From positions 1 to 5,944 of the forward strand of contig DJWL01000165.1 of NCBI GenBank assembly GCA_002441545.1: 5,944 bases of DNA, written 5' to 3'. Made by a program: the position numbers and the translations under genes. The stretch is from Flavobacteriaceae bacterium UBA6231 (GTDB lineage Bacteria; Bacteroidota; Bacteroidia; Flavobacteriales; Flavobacteriaceae). Shown one piece after another: positions 1 through 5,944 of the stretch; within the stretch, counting starts at the first letter, position 1; each line of letters starts with the position of its first letter. Under the pieces are notes generated by a model. It was not told the origin of the DNA. It saw only the letters and a list, made by a program, of their open reading frames with translations, and did not search any database.

Positions 1-231
1 CACTTTACTTAAATAGTCTCCAGAGTCTAAAATTTTAAAAATCAAACGGTCTCCTTCATCACCATATTTTCCCATTAAAGTTTCAGAGTTTTCAAAACTT
101 GGGGTTTCTATAGGTTGAAATCCAAAAGTTTGAAACACACCACGAATCGTGTTAAAAATATAGTTTCGTTTTGCTACTTCTTCTGGGTTAAAATCTCTTG
201 TGCCTTTAGGAATACTTGGTTTTTGAGCCAT
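1..231 (-). CDS. hisS: Histidyl-tRNA synthetase, N-terminal part (cut by window edge)
   Basis: Cytosolic class II aminoacyl-tRNA synthetase that charges tRNA-His with histidine using ATP. Translating the minus strand from the ATG at 231-229 gives an open frame of 77 codons running off the window start. It opens MAQKPSIPKGTRDF, the N-terminal PKGTRDF block typical of HisRS, and then has the class II motif 1 region (about residues 29-50: GVFQTFGFQPIETPSFEN), whose 'Gf..IeTP.fE' core builds the dimer interface. The segment LMGKYGDEGDRLIFKILDSG (about 53-72) matches the form seen in Bacteroidota HisRS. The family is usually about 420-460 residues, so most of the gene, including motifs 2 and 3, lies outside the window. 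No Shine-Dalgarno sequence precedes the start, as is normal for Bacteroidota. It is divergent from the permease gene at 359. Identification is from the recognised N-terminal blocks only. Confidence 0.93.
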   Translation of the reverse strand, partial: MAQKPSIPKGTRDFNPEEVAKRNYIFNTIRGVFQTFGFQPIETPSFENSETLMGKYGDEGDRLIFKILDSGDYLSKV

Positions 232-358
232 TGATAATTTTTTAAAGAACAAATATCTTAATTTTTAACGTGACTTGATACCTTTTTTAAAATTTATAGT
301 AACTTTATTCCCCTTTGTTAGTCTAACCTTAAAAGGAATTAATTTATAAATCCAATTT

Positions 359-1597
359 ATGTTTTCATTAGTACGAGAAAATATTAGAATCGCGATAGAT
401 TCTATAAAAAGCCAAATATTACGTACTATTCTAACTGTTTTAATAATTGCTATTGGCATCATGGCGCTTGTGGGCATTTTAAGTGCTATTTCTGCTCTTG
501 AAAACACTATCTCAAGCGATTTTTCATCAATGGGCTCTAACACCTTTAATATACAGCGTAATGAATTTGAAGTTAGACGCCATGGAGGTGAAAGACAAAA
601 GGAAAATCCTATAATTACCTATGCTGATGCTAAAGATTTTACTGAAAAATATCAATTCCCTTCTTCATCAATTTCATTAGTTTTTACAGGAACAAATTCT
701 GCTGAAATAAAATATGAAAACAAAAAAACAGATCCTGATGTACTTGTTTTAGGAGCCAACGAAAATTATTTTCAAAATTCAGGCCTTAAAATAGCCACAG
801 GTAGAGAATTCAATTTTTTTGATGTTGAAAACAACAACAACGTATGTGTAATTGGAAACGACTTAAATAATAAATTTTTTGAAAATTTAAACCCAATAAA
901 TAAAACAATCAGTGTACGAGGTAATAAATTTAAAGTTATTGGAGTTCTTGAATCTAAAAAAACTGGTTTAGGAAGTAACGAAGATTACAGAGTTATAATT
1001 CCTATACAAAAAGCCCGCTCTATTTTTACAAATGCCAATATTAATTATGGATTAAGTGTTAAAGTTGACAAAAAAGAACTGCTAGAAGCTGCCCAAGAAG
1101 AAGCTATTATAACCTTTAGAAAGATTAGAAAATTAAACCCAATAGAAGATAATAATTTTGCAATTGAAAACAGTACAGATTTAATTAATAGGGTTGCTTC
1201 CATGACTCAATATTTATATATGGCCGCATGGGTAATAAGCATCATAACCATTTTTGGGTCTTCTATTGCATTAATGAATATTATGCTGGTATCTGTTACC
1301 GAAAGAACTCGCGAAATAGGTGTTAGAAAAGCATTAGGAGCCAAAAGAGTAACTATTGCCATTCAATTTTTTATTGAAACCATTATTGTGGGACAACTTG
1401 GAGGTATTTTAGGAGTGATTCTAGGAATATTGCTAGGTTTAATTTTTTCGGCAGTAGCCGGATTTAATTTCACAACACCATGGCTAGCAATGTTTAGTGC
1501 TTTTGCAATTACCTTTTTAGTTGCTATTTTATCTGGATTATTACCAGCAATTAAAGCTTCTAAATTAGATCCTGTAGAATCGTTACGCTACGAATAA
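359..1597 (+). CDS. ABC transporter permease, MacB/FtsX family
   Basis: Inner-membrane permease subunit of a MacB-type (type VII) ABC transporter, 412 residues, about the family's usual length for a form without a fused ATPase. The topology is diagnostic: TM1 at about residues 22-44, a large extracytoplasmic MacB-type core domain at about 46-282, then three TM helices at about 284-312, 334-366 and 373-396 (FtsX domain). The conserved cytosolic coupling segment TERTREIGVRKALGAKR (314-330) and the C-terminal signature LPAIKASKLDPVESLRYE (395-412) are both intact. The ATG at 359 is the first after an in-frame TAA at 347-349; no clear ribosome-binding site is seen. Known members work with a separate MacB-like ATPase and often a periplasmic adaptor to export peptides, lipoproteins or drugs, or as mechanotransmitters. 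Neither partner is in the window, so substrate and partner are unknown. Its stop abuts the stop of the convergent gene at 1598. Confidence 0.92.
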   Translation: MFSLVRENIRIAIDSIKSQILRTILTVLIIAIGIMALVGILSAISALENTISSDFSSMGSNTFNIQRNEFEVRRHGGERQKENPIITYADAKDFTEKYQFPSSSISLVFTGTNSAEIKYENKKTDPDVLVLGANENYFQNSGLKIATGREFNFFDVENNNNVCVIGNDLNNKFFENLNPINKTISVRGNKFKVIGVLESKKTGLGSNEDYRVIIPIQKARSIFTNANINYGLSVKVDKKELLEAAQEEAIITFRKIRKLNPIEDNNFAIENSTDLINRVASMTQYLYMAAWVISIITIFGSSIALMNIMLVSVTERTREIGVRKALGAKRVTIAIQFFIETIIVGQLGGILGVILGILLGLIFSAVAGFNFTTPWLAMFSAFAITFLVAILSGLLPAIKASKLDPVESLRYE

Positions 1598-2065
1598 TTA
1601 ATTGATAAGTTTATTGAAAAACTTATACAAATCTCCTTTTGTAATTACTGAACCTTGTTGAATTAGTTTAAAAATATCAAGATTTCTGTCGTCTGAATAT
1701 TCTTTTTTTGCTTGTAAAAACTCAACATTTTCATCCATTAAATTATCACGTAACCAATTAAAACCCTCATGAGTAGTCATATCTACATCATTTTTTAAGG
1801 TTACTGCAATTACATGAATATTATTTTCATTTACACCAAATAAGTGCATGTGTTGGGGAGAGATATGCTCTAAATATTTAGTGGTTTTTAAAACTCCTTC
1901 CCAGATTAAATCACTAAATACATCCAATTCCATTTCAGCTAACTCAGGTTTATTTTCCTTTAAGTTTTTCCATTCATCGACTGTAATTGATTGCGTTGCT
2001 AGAAAATTTATAAATTCTAGGTGTAATTCTTCAAATTGTTCTTTTGTAAGTCTTGAATATTTCAT
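1598..2065 (-). CDS. Conserved protein of unknown function, DUF6495-like
   Basis: A 155-residue soluble protein with no signal peptide, no membrane segment and no cysteine, so probably cytosolic. From memory of Flavobacteriia proteins it resembles DUF6495, a family with no assigned function; I cannot confirm this by search. Visible features are an acidic helical N-terminal half (MKYSRLTKEQFEELHLEF at 1-18, then an ELDVFSDLIWEGVL block at 46-59), a His-rich stretch HISPQHMHLF (67-76), a short predicted beta segment NIHVIAVTL (82-90) and a helical C-terminus DIFKLIQQGSVITKGDLYKFF (130-150) that recalls the end of a small helical domain. No catalytic motif is recognisable. The ATG at 2065-2063 is preceded only by an A/T-rich stretch and the foot of the receptor gene's terminator hairpin, 10 bases away. 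It is convergent with the permease, with zero bases between the stops, and is probably transcribed on its own from the element at 2095-2102. Confidence 0.85.
   Translation of the reverse strand: MKYSRLTKEQFEELHLEFINFLATQSITVDEWKNLKENKPELAEMELDVFSDLIWEGVLKTTKYLEHISPQHMHLFGVNENNIHVIAVTLKNDVDMTTHEGFNWLRDNLMDENVEFLQAKKEYSDDRNLDIFKLIQQGSVITKGDLYKFFNKLIN
1605..1626. terminator. AT-rich inverted repeat at the convergent gene junction, possible weak terminator
   Basis: ATAAGTTT (1605-1612) and AAACTTAT (1619-1626) form a perfect 8-bp stem with a 6-base loop, beginning 7 bases past the permease stop and lying inside the last codons of the convergent DUF6495-like gene. The stem is AT-rich and neither strand has a clean T-tract after it, so it would be a weak terminator at best. 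Its position at a tail-to-tail junction is the main argument for a role. Confidence 0.25.
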
Positions 2066-2068
2066 AAT

Positions 2069-2096
2069 AAAAAATGCGCCCCTTTTTAGGAGCGCA
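2069..2096 (-). terminator. Rho-independent terminator of the TonB-dependent receptor gene
   Basis: Read on the minus strand, TGCGCTCC (2096-2089) pairs with GGGGCGCA (2082-2075) in an 8-bp GC-rich stem with one T-G wobble and a 6-base loop (TAAAAA), followed at once by six T residues (2074-2069). It starts 26 bases past the receptor stop codon. The T-tract ends only three bases before the ATG of the next gene (2065), so read-through RNA would carry the hairpin right where a ribosome must load. Only the minus orientation has a proper T-tract. Confidence 0.85.
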
Positions 2097-2102
2097 AATT
2101 TA
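2095..2102 (-). promoter_or_regulatory. Possible -7 promoter element for the DUF6495-like gene
   Basis: On the minus strand 2102-2095 reads TAAATTTG, a perfect match to the Bacteroidota -7 consensus TAnnTTTG. Its last two bases overlap the first bases of the terminator hairpin. No TTG -33 element is found 17-23 bases upstream, where the sequence is an A-tract and AT repeat, and AT-rich DNA produces such matches by chance, so confidence is limited. If used, RNA would start near 2088-2091, past most of the hairpin's first arm. Confidence 0.45.
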
Positions 2103-2122
2103 ATAATATATATTCTTTTTTT

Positions 2123-5100
2123 TTAGAAAATATAACGTAATCCTACTTGAGCTTGCCAACGAGATGCTAAACTTGTATCGTAACCAAATGTTTTGGTTTG
2201 ATTTGCATTAAAACTATAAGTAGGTGTCCCATTTCCATCAACGCTAACTCCTATTGGTTGAACATTATTTGGTTGTTGAATAACGCCCCAATCAGAATTT
2301 ATAAGGTTTCCAATATTTAAAACATCTATACTAAACTGAATAGTATTTGTTTTATTTTCAGAAACTTTAATGTTATAATCTTGTAAAAATTTTACATCCC
2401 ACTTTCCTCTCCAAGGAGCAATAGCACCATATCTTTCAGCATACTGACCTCTTCTACCACTTAAATAATCATCTTGTTTAATATATGATTCTAAAGCTGC
2501 AGCATCTCCTGCATTAGAAAATTGCATTTGACCAATTTCGCCAGAAGTTGGAATATAGATAAGATCATTTAAATTAGAACCGTCACCATTAATATCTCCT
2601 CCATAGGTATAATTAAAACGCCCACCTTGGGCATATTCAAAAAATGTTGATAATGTAGTTGACCATTTATCATTTCCATAGTTCCATTTTTTACTTAATA
2701 CTCCAATGAATCTATGTGTGTCACCATATTTAGAATACGATAATACATCATCGTTTACATTACCATTAGCAGCATTAAAAGTAAAAGCATCACCTGTTAT
2801 TTCTGCTTCAATAGAATTTACATCTTTTGAATCTAAATAACTATATGCCAACATAGTATAAAATCCGTTTTCAAAAGTTTTTTGTGCCTTAACAGAGGCA
2901 TTCCAAATACGTCCTTTATCAGAATTGGTAAAAACATATGCATTATTAATGATATCTGAAGAGGTATAAATTGGTCTATTATCAACTCCCTGTAAAGTTC
3001 CTGATGGAGATAATAATCCCCAATTTTGAACATGTGCTCCATTAATATCTTTGGTGTAAGAAATATCACCAGTTAAAATTAAGCCATTTTCAAATTTATA
3101 ATCGGTTCCAATATTGGTTCTCCAAACTTGTGGAAATTTATAATCAGGATCAACCATTTGATAGAAAAACACTTCAGGGTTAGCAATTTGATTTCCTAAC
3201 CATACAAAAGGAAAACGACCTGTGAATAACCCAGACCCTCCACGCAATTGGAATGTATCATCACCATTAATATCGTAATTAAATCCTAAACGAGGAGAAA
3301 TTAACCAATCATTATTTGGCATTTGAGTATTGTCTAACAACACGGTTTCCCCAGTATTAGGATTTACATAAGGAATATCTGGAACGTAACAACAAGCTCT
3401 ATCAATTACATCTTGTGCTTTTTCTGCAGAATCAAAAAATAGAGGTTTATCAAAACGCACGCCATAAGTTAGCTTAAATCTGTCTGTAACATTCCATTCA
3501 TCTTGAACATAAAATGCTAACTGACCAACATTGGTTTCAGCCAAAGCCCAACCACCAGCTACACCAGTACCATTTGCTTCTAAAGCATTATGTGCAGCAG
3601 TAGCATCATTCAACATTCCTTGCAAACCTCCACCTGGAGCAGCATCAGCAAGAAACTCAGCTACACTTCCATAAGAAGGAAAGAAAACACCTCTTGCCCC
3701 ATAAACACCTAAATTAAAGGAGTTATCAAACTGAAATTTTTCAAATGAAGTACCTATTGTAAACGTGTGGTCACCTTTATAAAAACTTAAATTATCTGTG
3801 AATTGAAATACTTTTTGATCTAAAGTATTGTGAATAGAAAACGGTTCATGACCTGCAATAATATAATTAGACCCACCTTCTAAAATAGTAATGGTTGGAG
3901 CCGGTGCCGAAAGAGGATTTCTAAAATCATCAAAATGGGTGTATCCTACTTGAAGTTTGTTACTAGAATTTTCTGATAAAGTAGAATTTAATTCTAATTG
4001 AATAGATTTCAATTTATTATTTATTTCATACCCTGTATTTTCAAATTGAAGTGTTGCAGCATTTGGTCCTCTAAATCCTAAAGCAGTTGGATGTGCAGGC
4101 TGTTCTTTTGAAGCGTTTAAGAAATTATAAATAATAGCCAAACGGTTGTTGTCATTAATATTCCAATCTAATTTAAAAATGCCTTTTGTAGATTCTGAAG
4201 CATAAGTAAATCCTTCATAAGCACCTGTATCATATCCTAAATTAGATAAAGCATTTTGAACAGCCATCAAATCTGTTGCTGTTACTCTTGATTCATTAAT
4301 AGCTCCAGTACTTCTATTTGGAACCCAACCATTAGAACCTAAATCTGACCGGTCATCTTTTTCAAAGTTGGCAAAAAAGAATAATTTATTTTTTATAATA
4401 GGACCGCCAATACTTAATCCGTATTGAGTTTGATCAAGTTTAGGCCTTACTACATTTTCTCCTTTAATTTTTTTACCTGTCATTTTTTCATTTCTAGTAA
4501 AACCATATACTGTACCGTGAAATTCGTTAGTTCCGCTTTTAGTAACCGCATTTACTGATGCACCAGTAAAACCAGATTGAGTAACATCATAAGGTGCTGT
4601 AGAAACAGAAATTTGGTCAATAGCATCTAAAGAAATAGGTTGAGCATCGGTTTGTCCTCCTGGTGTTGGAGCATCTAAACCAAATGGATTATTAAAGATT
4701 GCACCATCTAACGAGAAATTATTAAACTGGTCATTTCGTCCTCCAAAGGAATTTCCACTAGCTGTTGGTTCTAGTCTTGTAAAATCTGAAGCTGAACGAG
4801 AAATCGATGGTAAACGAGTTAACTCTCTTCTTCCAACACTGGTTTCAGCACCAGTTCTATCACTTCCAAAGGTGCCTGTTCCGGTTGTACCAGTAACTAC
4901 AACAGCATCTAATTGCTCGCTATCGGCTTCAAGGGTTAAATCTAAGGAAAGTGTTTTACCTAAATCAAGGTAAACATCATTAAACGTTTGAGCCTTGTAA
5001 CCTATATAGCTTACTGTTATGCTATATGGACCACCAACTCGAAGGTTTAATAAATTAAAACGCCCATCAATATTGGTAGCCGCACCATCTTTGGTTCCGG

Positions 5101-5248
5101 TAGGAGTATGAATCACCACTATATTAGCGCCTGGTAATGGTTGAGCAGATTCGTCTAAAATCAGCCCTTTTATATTGGATGTAGTAACCTGAGCCATTGC
5201 TAAGGTAACACTCAACATAAAGATTAGAGTTAATGTAATTTTTTTCAT
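2123..5248 (-). CDS. Oar-like TonB-dependent outer-membrane receptor with carboxypeptidase-regulatory-like N-terminal domain
   Basis: Outer-membrane transporter of 1041 residues, powered by TonB-ExbB-ExbD, which moves an unknown ligand into the periplasm. Visible in order: Sec signal peptide (1-19, cleavage probably after AMA, before Q20); a CarboxypepD_reg-like beta-sandwich (about 24-108, with SNIKGLILDESAQPLPGANI and DGRFNLLNL); a TonB-box-like DAVVVTG (114-120); a plug domain (about 125-240, including the motif SLDGAIFNNPFGLD); and a large 22-strand-type beta-barrel to the C-terminal aromatic LRYIF, the BAM recognition end. The barrel carries blocks typical of Oar-like proteins: PNNDWLISPRLGFNYD, SGLFTGRFPFVWLGNQ, GDINGDGSNLNDLIYIP (884-900) and RRGQYAERYGAIAPWRGKWD. 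The only two cysteines are adjacent (C619-C620). No SusD-type lipoprotein gene lies beside it, which fits an Oar-like rather than a SusC-type role. The ATG is followed by a KK-hydrophobic signal and lies about 20 bases after the likely transcription start. The substrate cannot be told from sequence. Confidence 0.95.
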   Translation of the reverse strand: MKKITLTLIFMLSVTLAMAQVTTSNIKGLILDESAQPLPGANIVVIHTPTGTKDGAATNIDGRFNLLNLRVGGPYSITVSYIGYKAQTFNDVYLDLGKTLSLDLTLEADSEQLDAVVVTGTTGTGTFGSDRTGAETSVGRRELTRLPSISRSASDFTRLEPTASGNSFGGRNDQFNNFSLDGAIFNNPFGLDAPTPGGQTDAQPISLDAIDQISVSTAPYDVTQSGFTGASVNAVTKSGTNEFHGTVYGFTRNEKMTGKKIKGENVVRPKLDQTQYGLSIGGPIIKNKLFFFANFEKDDRSDLGSNGWVPNRSTGAINESRVTATDLMAVQNALSNLGYDTGAYEGFTYASESTKGIFKLDWNINDNNRLAIIYNFLNASKEQPAHPTALGFRGPNAATLQFENTGYEINNKLKSIQLELNSTLSENSSNKLQVGYTHFDDFRNPLSAPAPTITILEGGSNYIIAGHEPFSIHNTLDQKVFQFTDNLSFYKGDHTFTIGTSFEKFQFDNSFNLGVYGARGVFFPSYGSVAEFLADAAPGGGLQGMLNDATAAHNALEANGTGVAGGWALAETNVGQLAFYVQDEWNVTDRFKLTYGVRFDKPLFFDSAEKAQDVIDRACCYVPDIPYVNPNTGETVLLDNTQMPNNDWLISPRLGFNYDINGDDTFQLRGGSGLFTGRFPFVWLGNQIANPEVFFYQMVDPDYKFPQVWRTNIGTDYKFENGLILTGDISYTKDINGAHVQNWGLLSPSGTLQGVDNRPIYTSSDIINNAYVFTNSDKGRIWNASVKAQKTFENGFYTMLAYSYLDSKDVNSIEAEITGDAFTFNAANGNVNDDVLSYSKYGDTHRFIGVLSKKWNYGNDKWSTTLSTFFEYAQGGRFNYTYGGDINGDGSNLNDLIYIPTSGEIGQMQFSNAGDAAALESYIKQDDYLSGRRGQYAERYGAIAPWRGKWDVKFLQDYNIKVSENKTNTIQFSIDVLNIGNLINSDWGVIQQPNNVQPIGVSVDGNGTPTYSFNANQTKTFGYDTSLASRWQAQVGLRYIF

Positions 5249-5273
5249 TTAAAGTTTATTTGAATTAGTTAAT

Positions 5274-5303
5274 CAAATTTAGCTAATTATAATTAGAAAC
5301 AAA
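5274..5303 (-). promoter_or_regulatory. Bacteroidota-type promoter of the TonB-dependent receptor gene
   Basis: On the minus strand TTTG (5303-5300) is followed after 18 bases by TAAATTTG (5281-5274), matching the Bacteroidota housekeeping promoter pattern TTG - 17 to 23 bases - TAnnTTTG. The -7 element ends 25 bases before the receptor ATG (5248), which would give a short leader of about 20 bases with no Shine-Dalgarno sequence. The TTT of the -33 box is also the outermost part of the descending arm of the rplI terminator, so the two signals share bases. Confidence 0.7.
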
Positions 5304-5332
5304 GAAGGCTGCTCAAATGAGCAGCCTTCTTT
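5301..5332 (-). terminator. Rho-independent terminator of the rpsR-rplI operon
   Basis: A perfect 14-bp inverted repeat (5301-5314 with 5319-5332) encloses a 4-base loop; its core is GAAGGCTGCTC. On the minus strand it begins 33 bases after the rplI stop and is followed by TTTG TTTC, a T-rich but interrupted tract. The stem is much more GC-rich than its surroundings. The plus strand also shows T residues after the stem (TTCTTTTATT), so it could stop RNA polymerase in both directions, but no plus-strand gene leads into it. It separates the ribosomal protein operon from the receptor gene. Confidence 0.9.
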
Positions 5333-5365
5333 TATTAACTAATTGTTAATAATCTCTTACCTAAT

Positions 5366-5812
5366 TTAATTTGCTTGTGCTATAACTTCAAAAGGTAAAT
5401 CTACACTTACAGATCTGTGTAAACGAATAACAGCATTGTATTTACCAGTGCGTTTAATTGTAGCAACAGTAATAAATTTTCTGTCAATTGATTGCCCTTC
5501 TTTTTCTAAAGCTTCAGCAAGATCAATATTATTTATAGAACCAAATAATTTATCACCTGAACCAACTTTAGCAGCAATTTTAATTTCCAATGCTTTTAAA
5601 GCTTCAGCAACTTTATTAGCATCATCAACTATTTTCTTTTCTTTATAAGCTCTTTGCTTTAAGTTTTCTGCTAATACTTTTTTAGCAGAAGCTGTAGCCA
5701 TAACAGCTTGTCCTTGAGGAATTAAAAAATTTCTACCATAACCGTTCTTAACTGTTACAACATCGTCTTTAAATCCTAAATTTTCAACGTCTTGTTTTAA
5801 TATAAGTTCCAT
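5366..5812 (-). CDS. rplI: Ribosomal protein bL9
   Basis: Large-subunit ribosomal protein that binds 23S rRNA near the L1 stalk base and helps keep reading frame. It has 148 residues, the usual full length. The N-terminal rRNA-binding domain (1-50) opens MELILKQDVENLGFKDD and contains the L9 signature running from G13 to about T40 (V..GYGRNFLIP.GQA.MAT). A long connecting helix (about 42-75, AKKVLAENLKQRAYKEKK and on) leads to a C-terminal domain (about 80-148) with GSGDKLFGSI and IKRTGKYNAVIRLH, both typical. The ATG at 5812-5810 gives the canonical MELIL start. It lies 13 bases downstream of the rpsR stop on the same strand, as in the common rpsF-rpsR-rplI operon, and is followed by a strong terminator at 5301-5332, so it is the last gene of that operon. 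No oddities seen. Confidence 0.98.
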   Translation of the reverse strand: MELILKQDVENLGFKDDVVTVKNGYGRNFLIPQGQAVMATASAKKVLAENLKQRAYKEKKIVDDANKVAEALKALEIKIAAKVGSGDKLFGSINNIDLAEALEKEGQSIDRKFITVATIKRTGKYNAVIRLHRSVSVDLPFEVIAQAN

Positions 5813-5825
5813 TGTTATCGGTATT

Positions 5826-5944
5826 TTATTTTAATAAATCAGCTACATAAGGCATTAAAGCTAAATGACGAGCTCTTTTTACAGCAACTGACACTTTTCT
5901 TTGATACTTTAATGAAGTTCCTGTTAAACGTCTTGGTAAAATTT
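5826..5944 (-). CDS. rpsR: Ribosomal protein bS18, C-terminal part (cut by window edge)
   Basis: Small-subunit protein of the 30S platform that binds 16S rRNA together with S6. Only the last 38 codons and the TAA stop (5828-5826) are inside the window; the gene continues beyond position 5944. The visible peptide starts ILPRRLTGTSLKYQRKVSVA and ends VKRARHLALMPYVADLLK. It contains the S18 core 'I.PRR.TG.....QR....A.KRAR...L.PY', whose basic residues contact rRNA. S18 proteins are typically about 75-100 residues, so roughly half is missing. It is followed after 13 bases by rplI on the same strand, the expected operon order, which supports the identification; rpsF would be expected just outside the window. 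Confidence 0.96.
   Translation of the reverse strand, partial: ILPRRLTGTSLKYQRKVSVAVKRARHLALMPYVADLLK

Noticed and set aside
250..257. GATATTTG on the minus strand as a -7 element for hisS
   Set aside because: One mismatch to TAnnTTTG and no TTG at the right distance upstream; in such AT-rich sequence this is likely chance.
317..327. Small palindrome GTTAGTCTAAC in the hisS-permease spacer, as an operator
   Set aside because: Arms are only 5 bp and there is no second copy or recognisable regulator site; no promoter for the permease could be placed relative to it.
265..543. Minus-strand open frame of 92 codons over the hisS-permease spacer and permease start
   Set aside because: It lies mostly antisense to the confident permease gene, its translation is low-complexity hydrophobic/basic with no known domain, and nothing supports its start.
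2116..2124. Nine-base T run (A run on the minus strand) at the receptor stop codon, as a slippage or frameshift site
   Set aside because: The run begins within the TAA stop and lies after it in the reading direction, so slippage there would hardly change the protein.
1848..2126. Plus-strand open frame of 92 codons antisense to the DUF6495-like gene
   Set aside because: It mirrors the coding sequence of the opposite strand and runs through the terminator hairpin; its Ser/Asn-rich translation resembles no family.
2833..3069. Minus-strand open frame of 78 codons inside the receptor gene
   Set aside because: It is an out-of-frame shadow within a confident TonB-dependent receptor coding sequence.
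5436..5648. Plus-strand open frame of 70 codons antisense to rplI
   Set aside because: It is fully antisense to a canonical ribosomal protein gene and has no independent support.
1..5944. A new multi-gene system (defence, secretion or biosynthesis) in this window
   Set aside because: The genes are housekeeping translation genes plus single transport genes on differing transcription units with terminators between them; no mobile element, repeat array or coordinated cluster is visible.

Overview
The window is ordinary chromosomal housekeeping and envelope sequence from a member of Bacteroidota, very probably a Flavobacteriaceae-like marine or host-associated bacterium. The case rests on strong AT richness, start regions with no Shine-Dalgarno sequence, exclusive use of TAA at the five stops visible here, promoter-like elements of the Bacteroidota type (TTG ... 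TAnnTTTG), an Oar-like TonB-dependent receptor with an N-terminal carboxypeptidase-regulatory-like domain, and a small protein of a family I know only from Flavobacteriia-type genomes (DUF6495).

Layout. Positions 1-231 (minus) hold the N-terminal 77 codons of histidyl-tRNA synthetase (hisS), cut by the window edge. After a 127-bp divergent spacer, 359-1597 (plus) encodes a MacB/FtsX-type ABC transporter permease. Its stop codon touches the stop codon of a convergent minus-strand gene, 1598-2065, a cytosolic DUF6495-like protein of unknown function. Upstream of that lies the large minus-strand gene 2123-5248, an outer-membrane Oar-like TonB-dependent receptor of 1041 residues. Farther upstream on the same strand are rplI (ribosomal protein L9, 5366-5812) and the C-terminal end of rpsR (ribosomal protein S18, 5826-5944, cut by the window edge). 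These last two are the distal part of the usual rpsF-rpsR-rplI operon.

Transcription units. Four minus-strand genes run in the same direction (rpsR, rplI, receptor, DUF6495) but are split by two clear intrinsic terminators: a perfect 14-bp hairpin after rplI and an 8-bp GC-rich hairpin with a T6 tract after the receptor gene. In both cases a perfect TAnnTTTG -7 element (TAAATTTG) sits at or next to the hairpin, so each downstream gene appears to restart from a promoter packed against, or inside, the terminator of its upstream neighbour. This compact terminator/promoter layout is the most interesting thing in the window.

The genes do not look like one pathway. They are translation genes (hisS, rpsR, rplI) flanking two envelope transport genes and one conserved unknown. 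I see no mobile element, CRISPR array, tRNA, rRNA, riboswitch or defence system, and no evidence of a new multi-gene system. No stretch over 300 bases lacks a gene.
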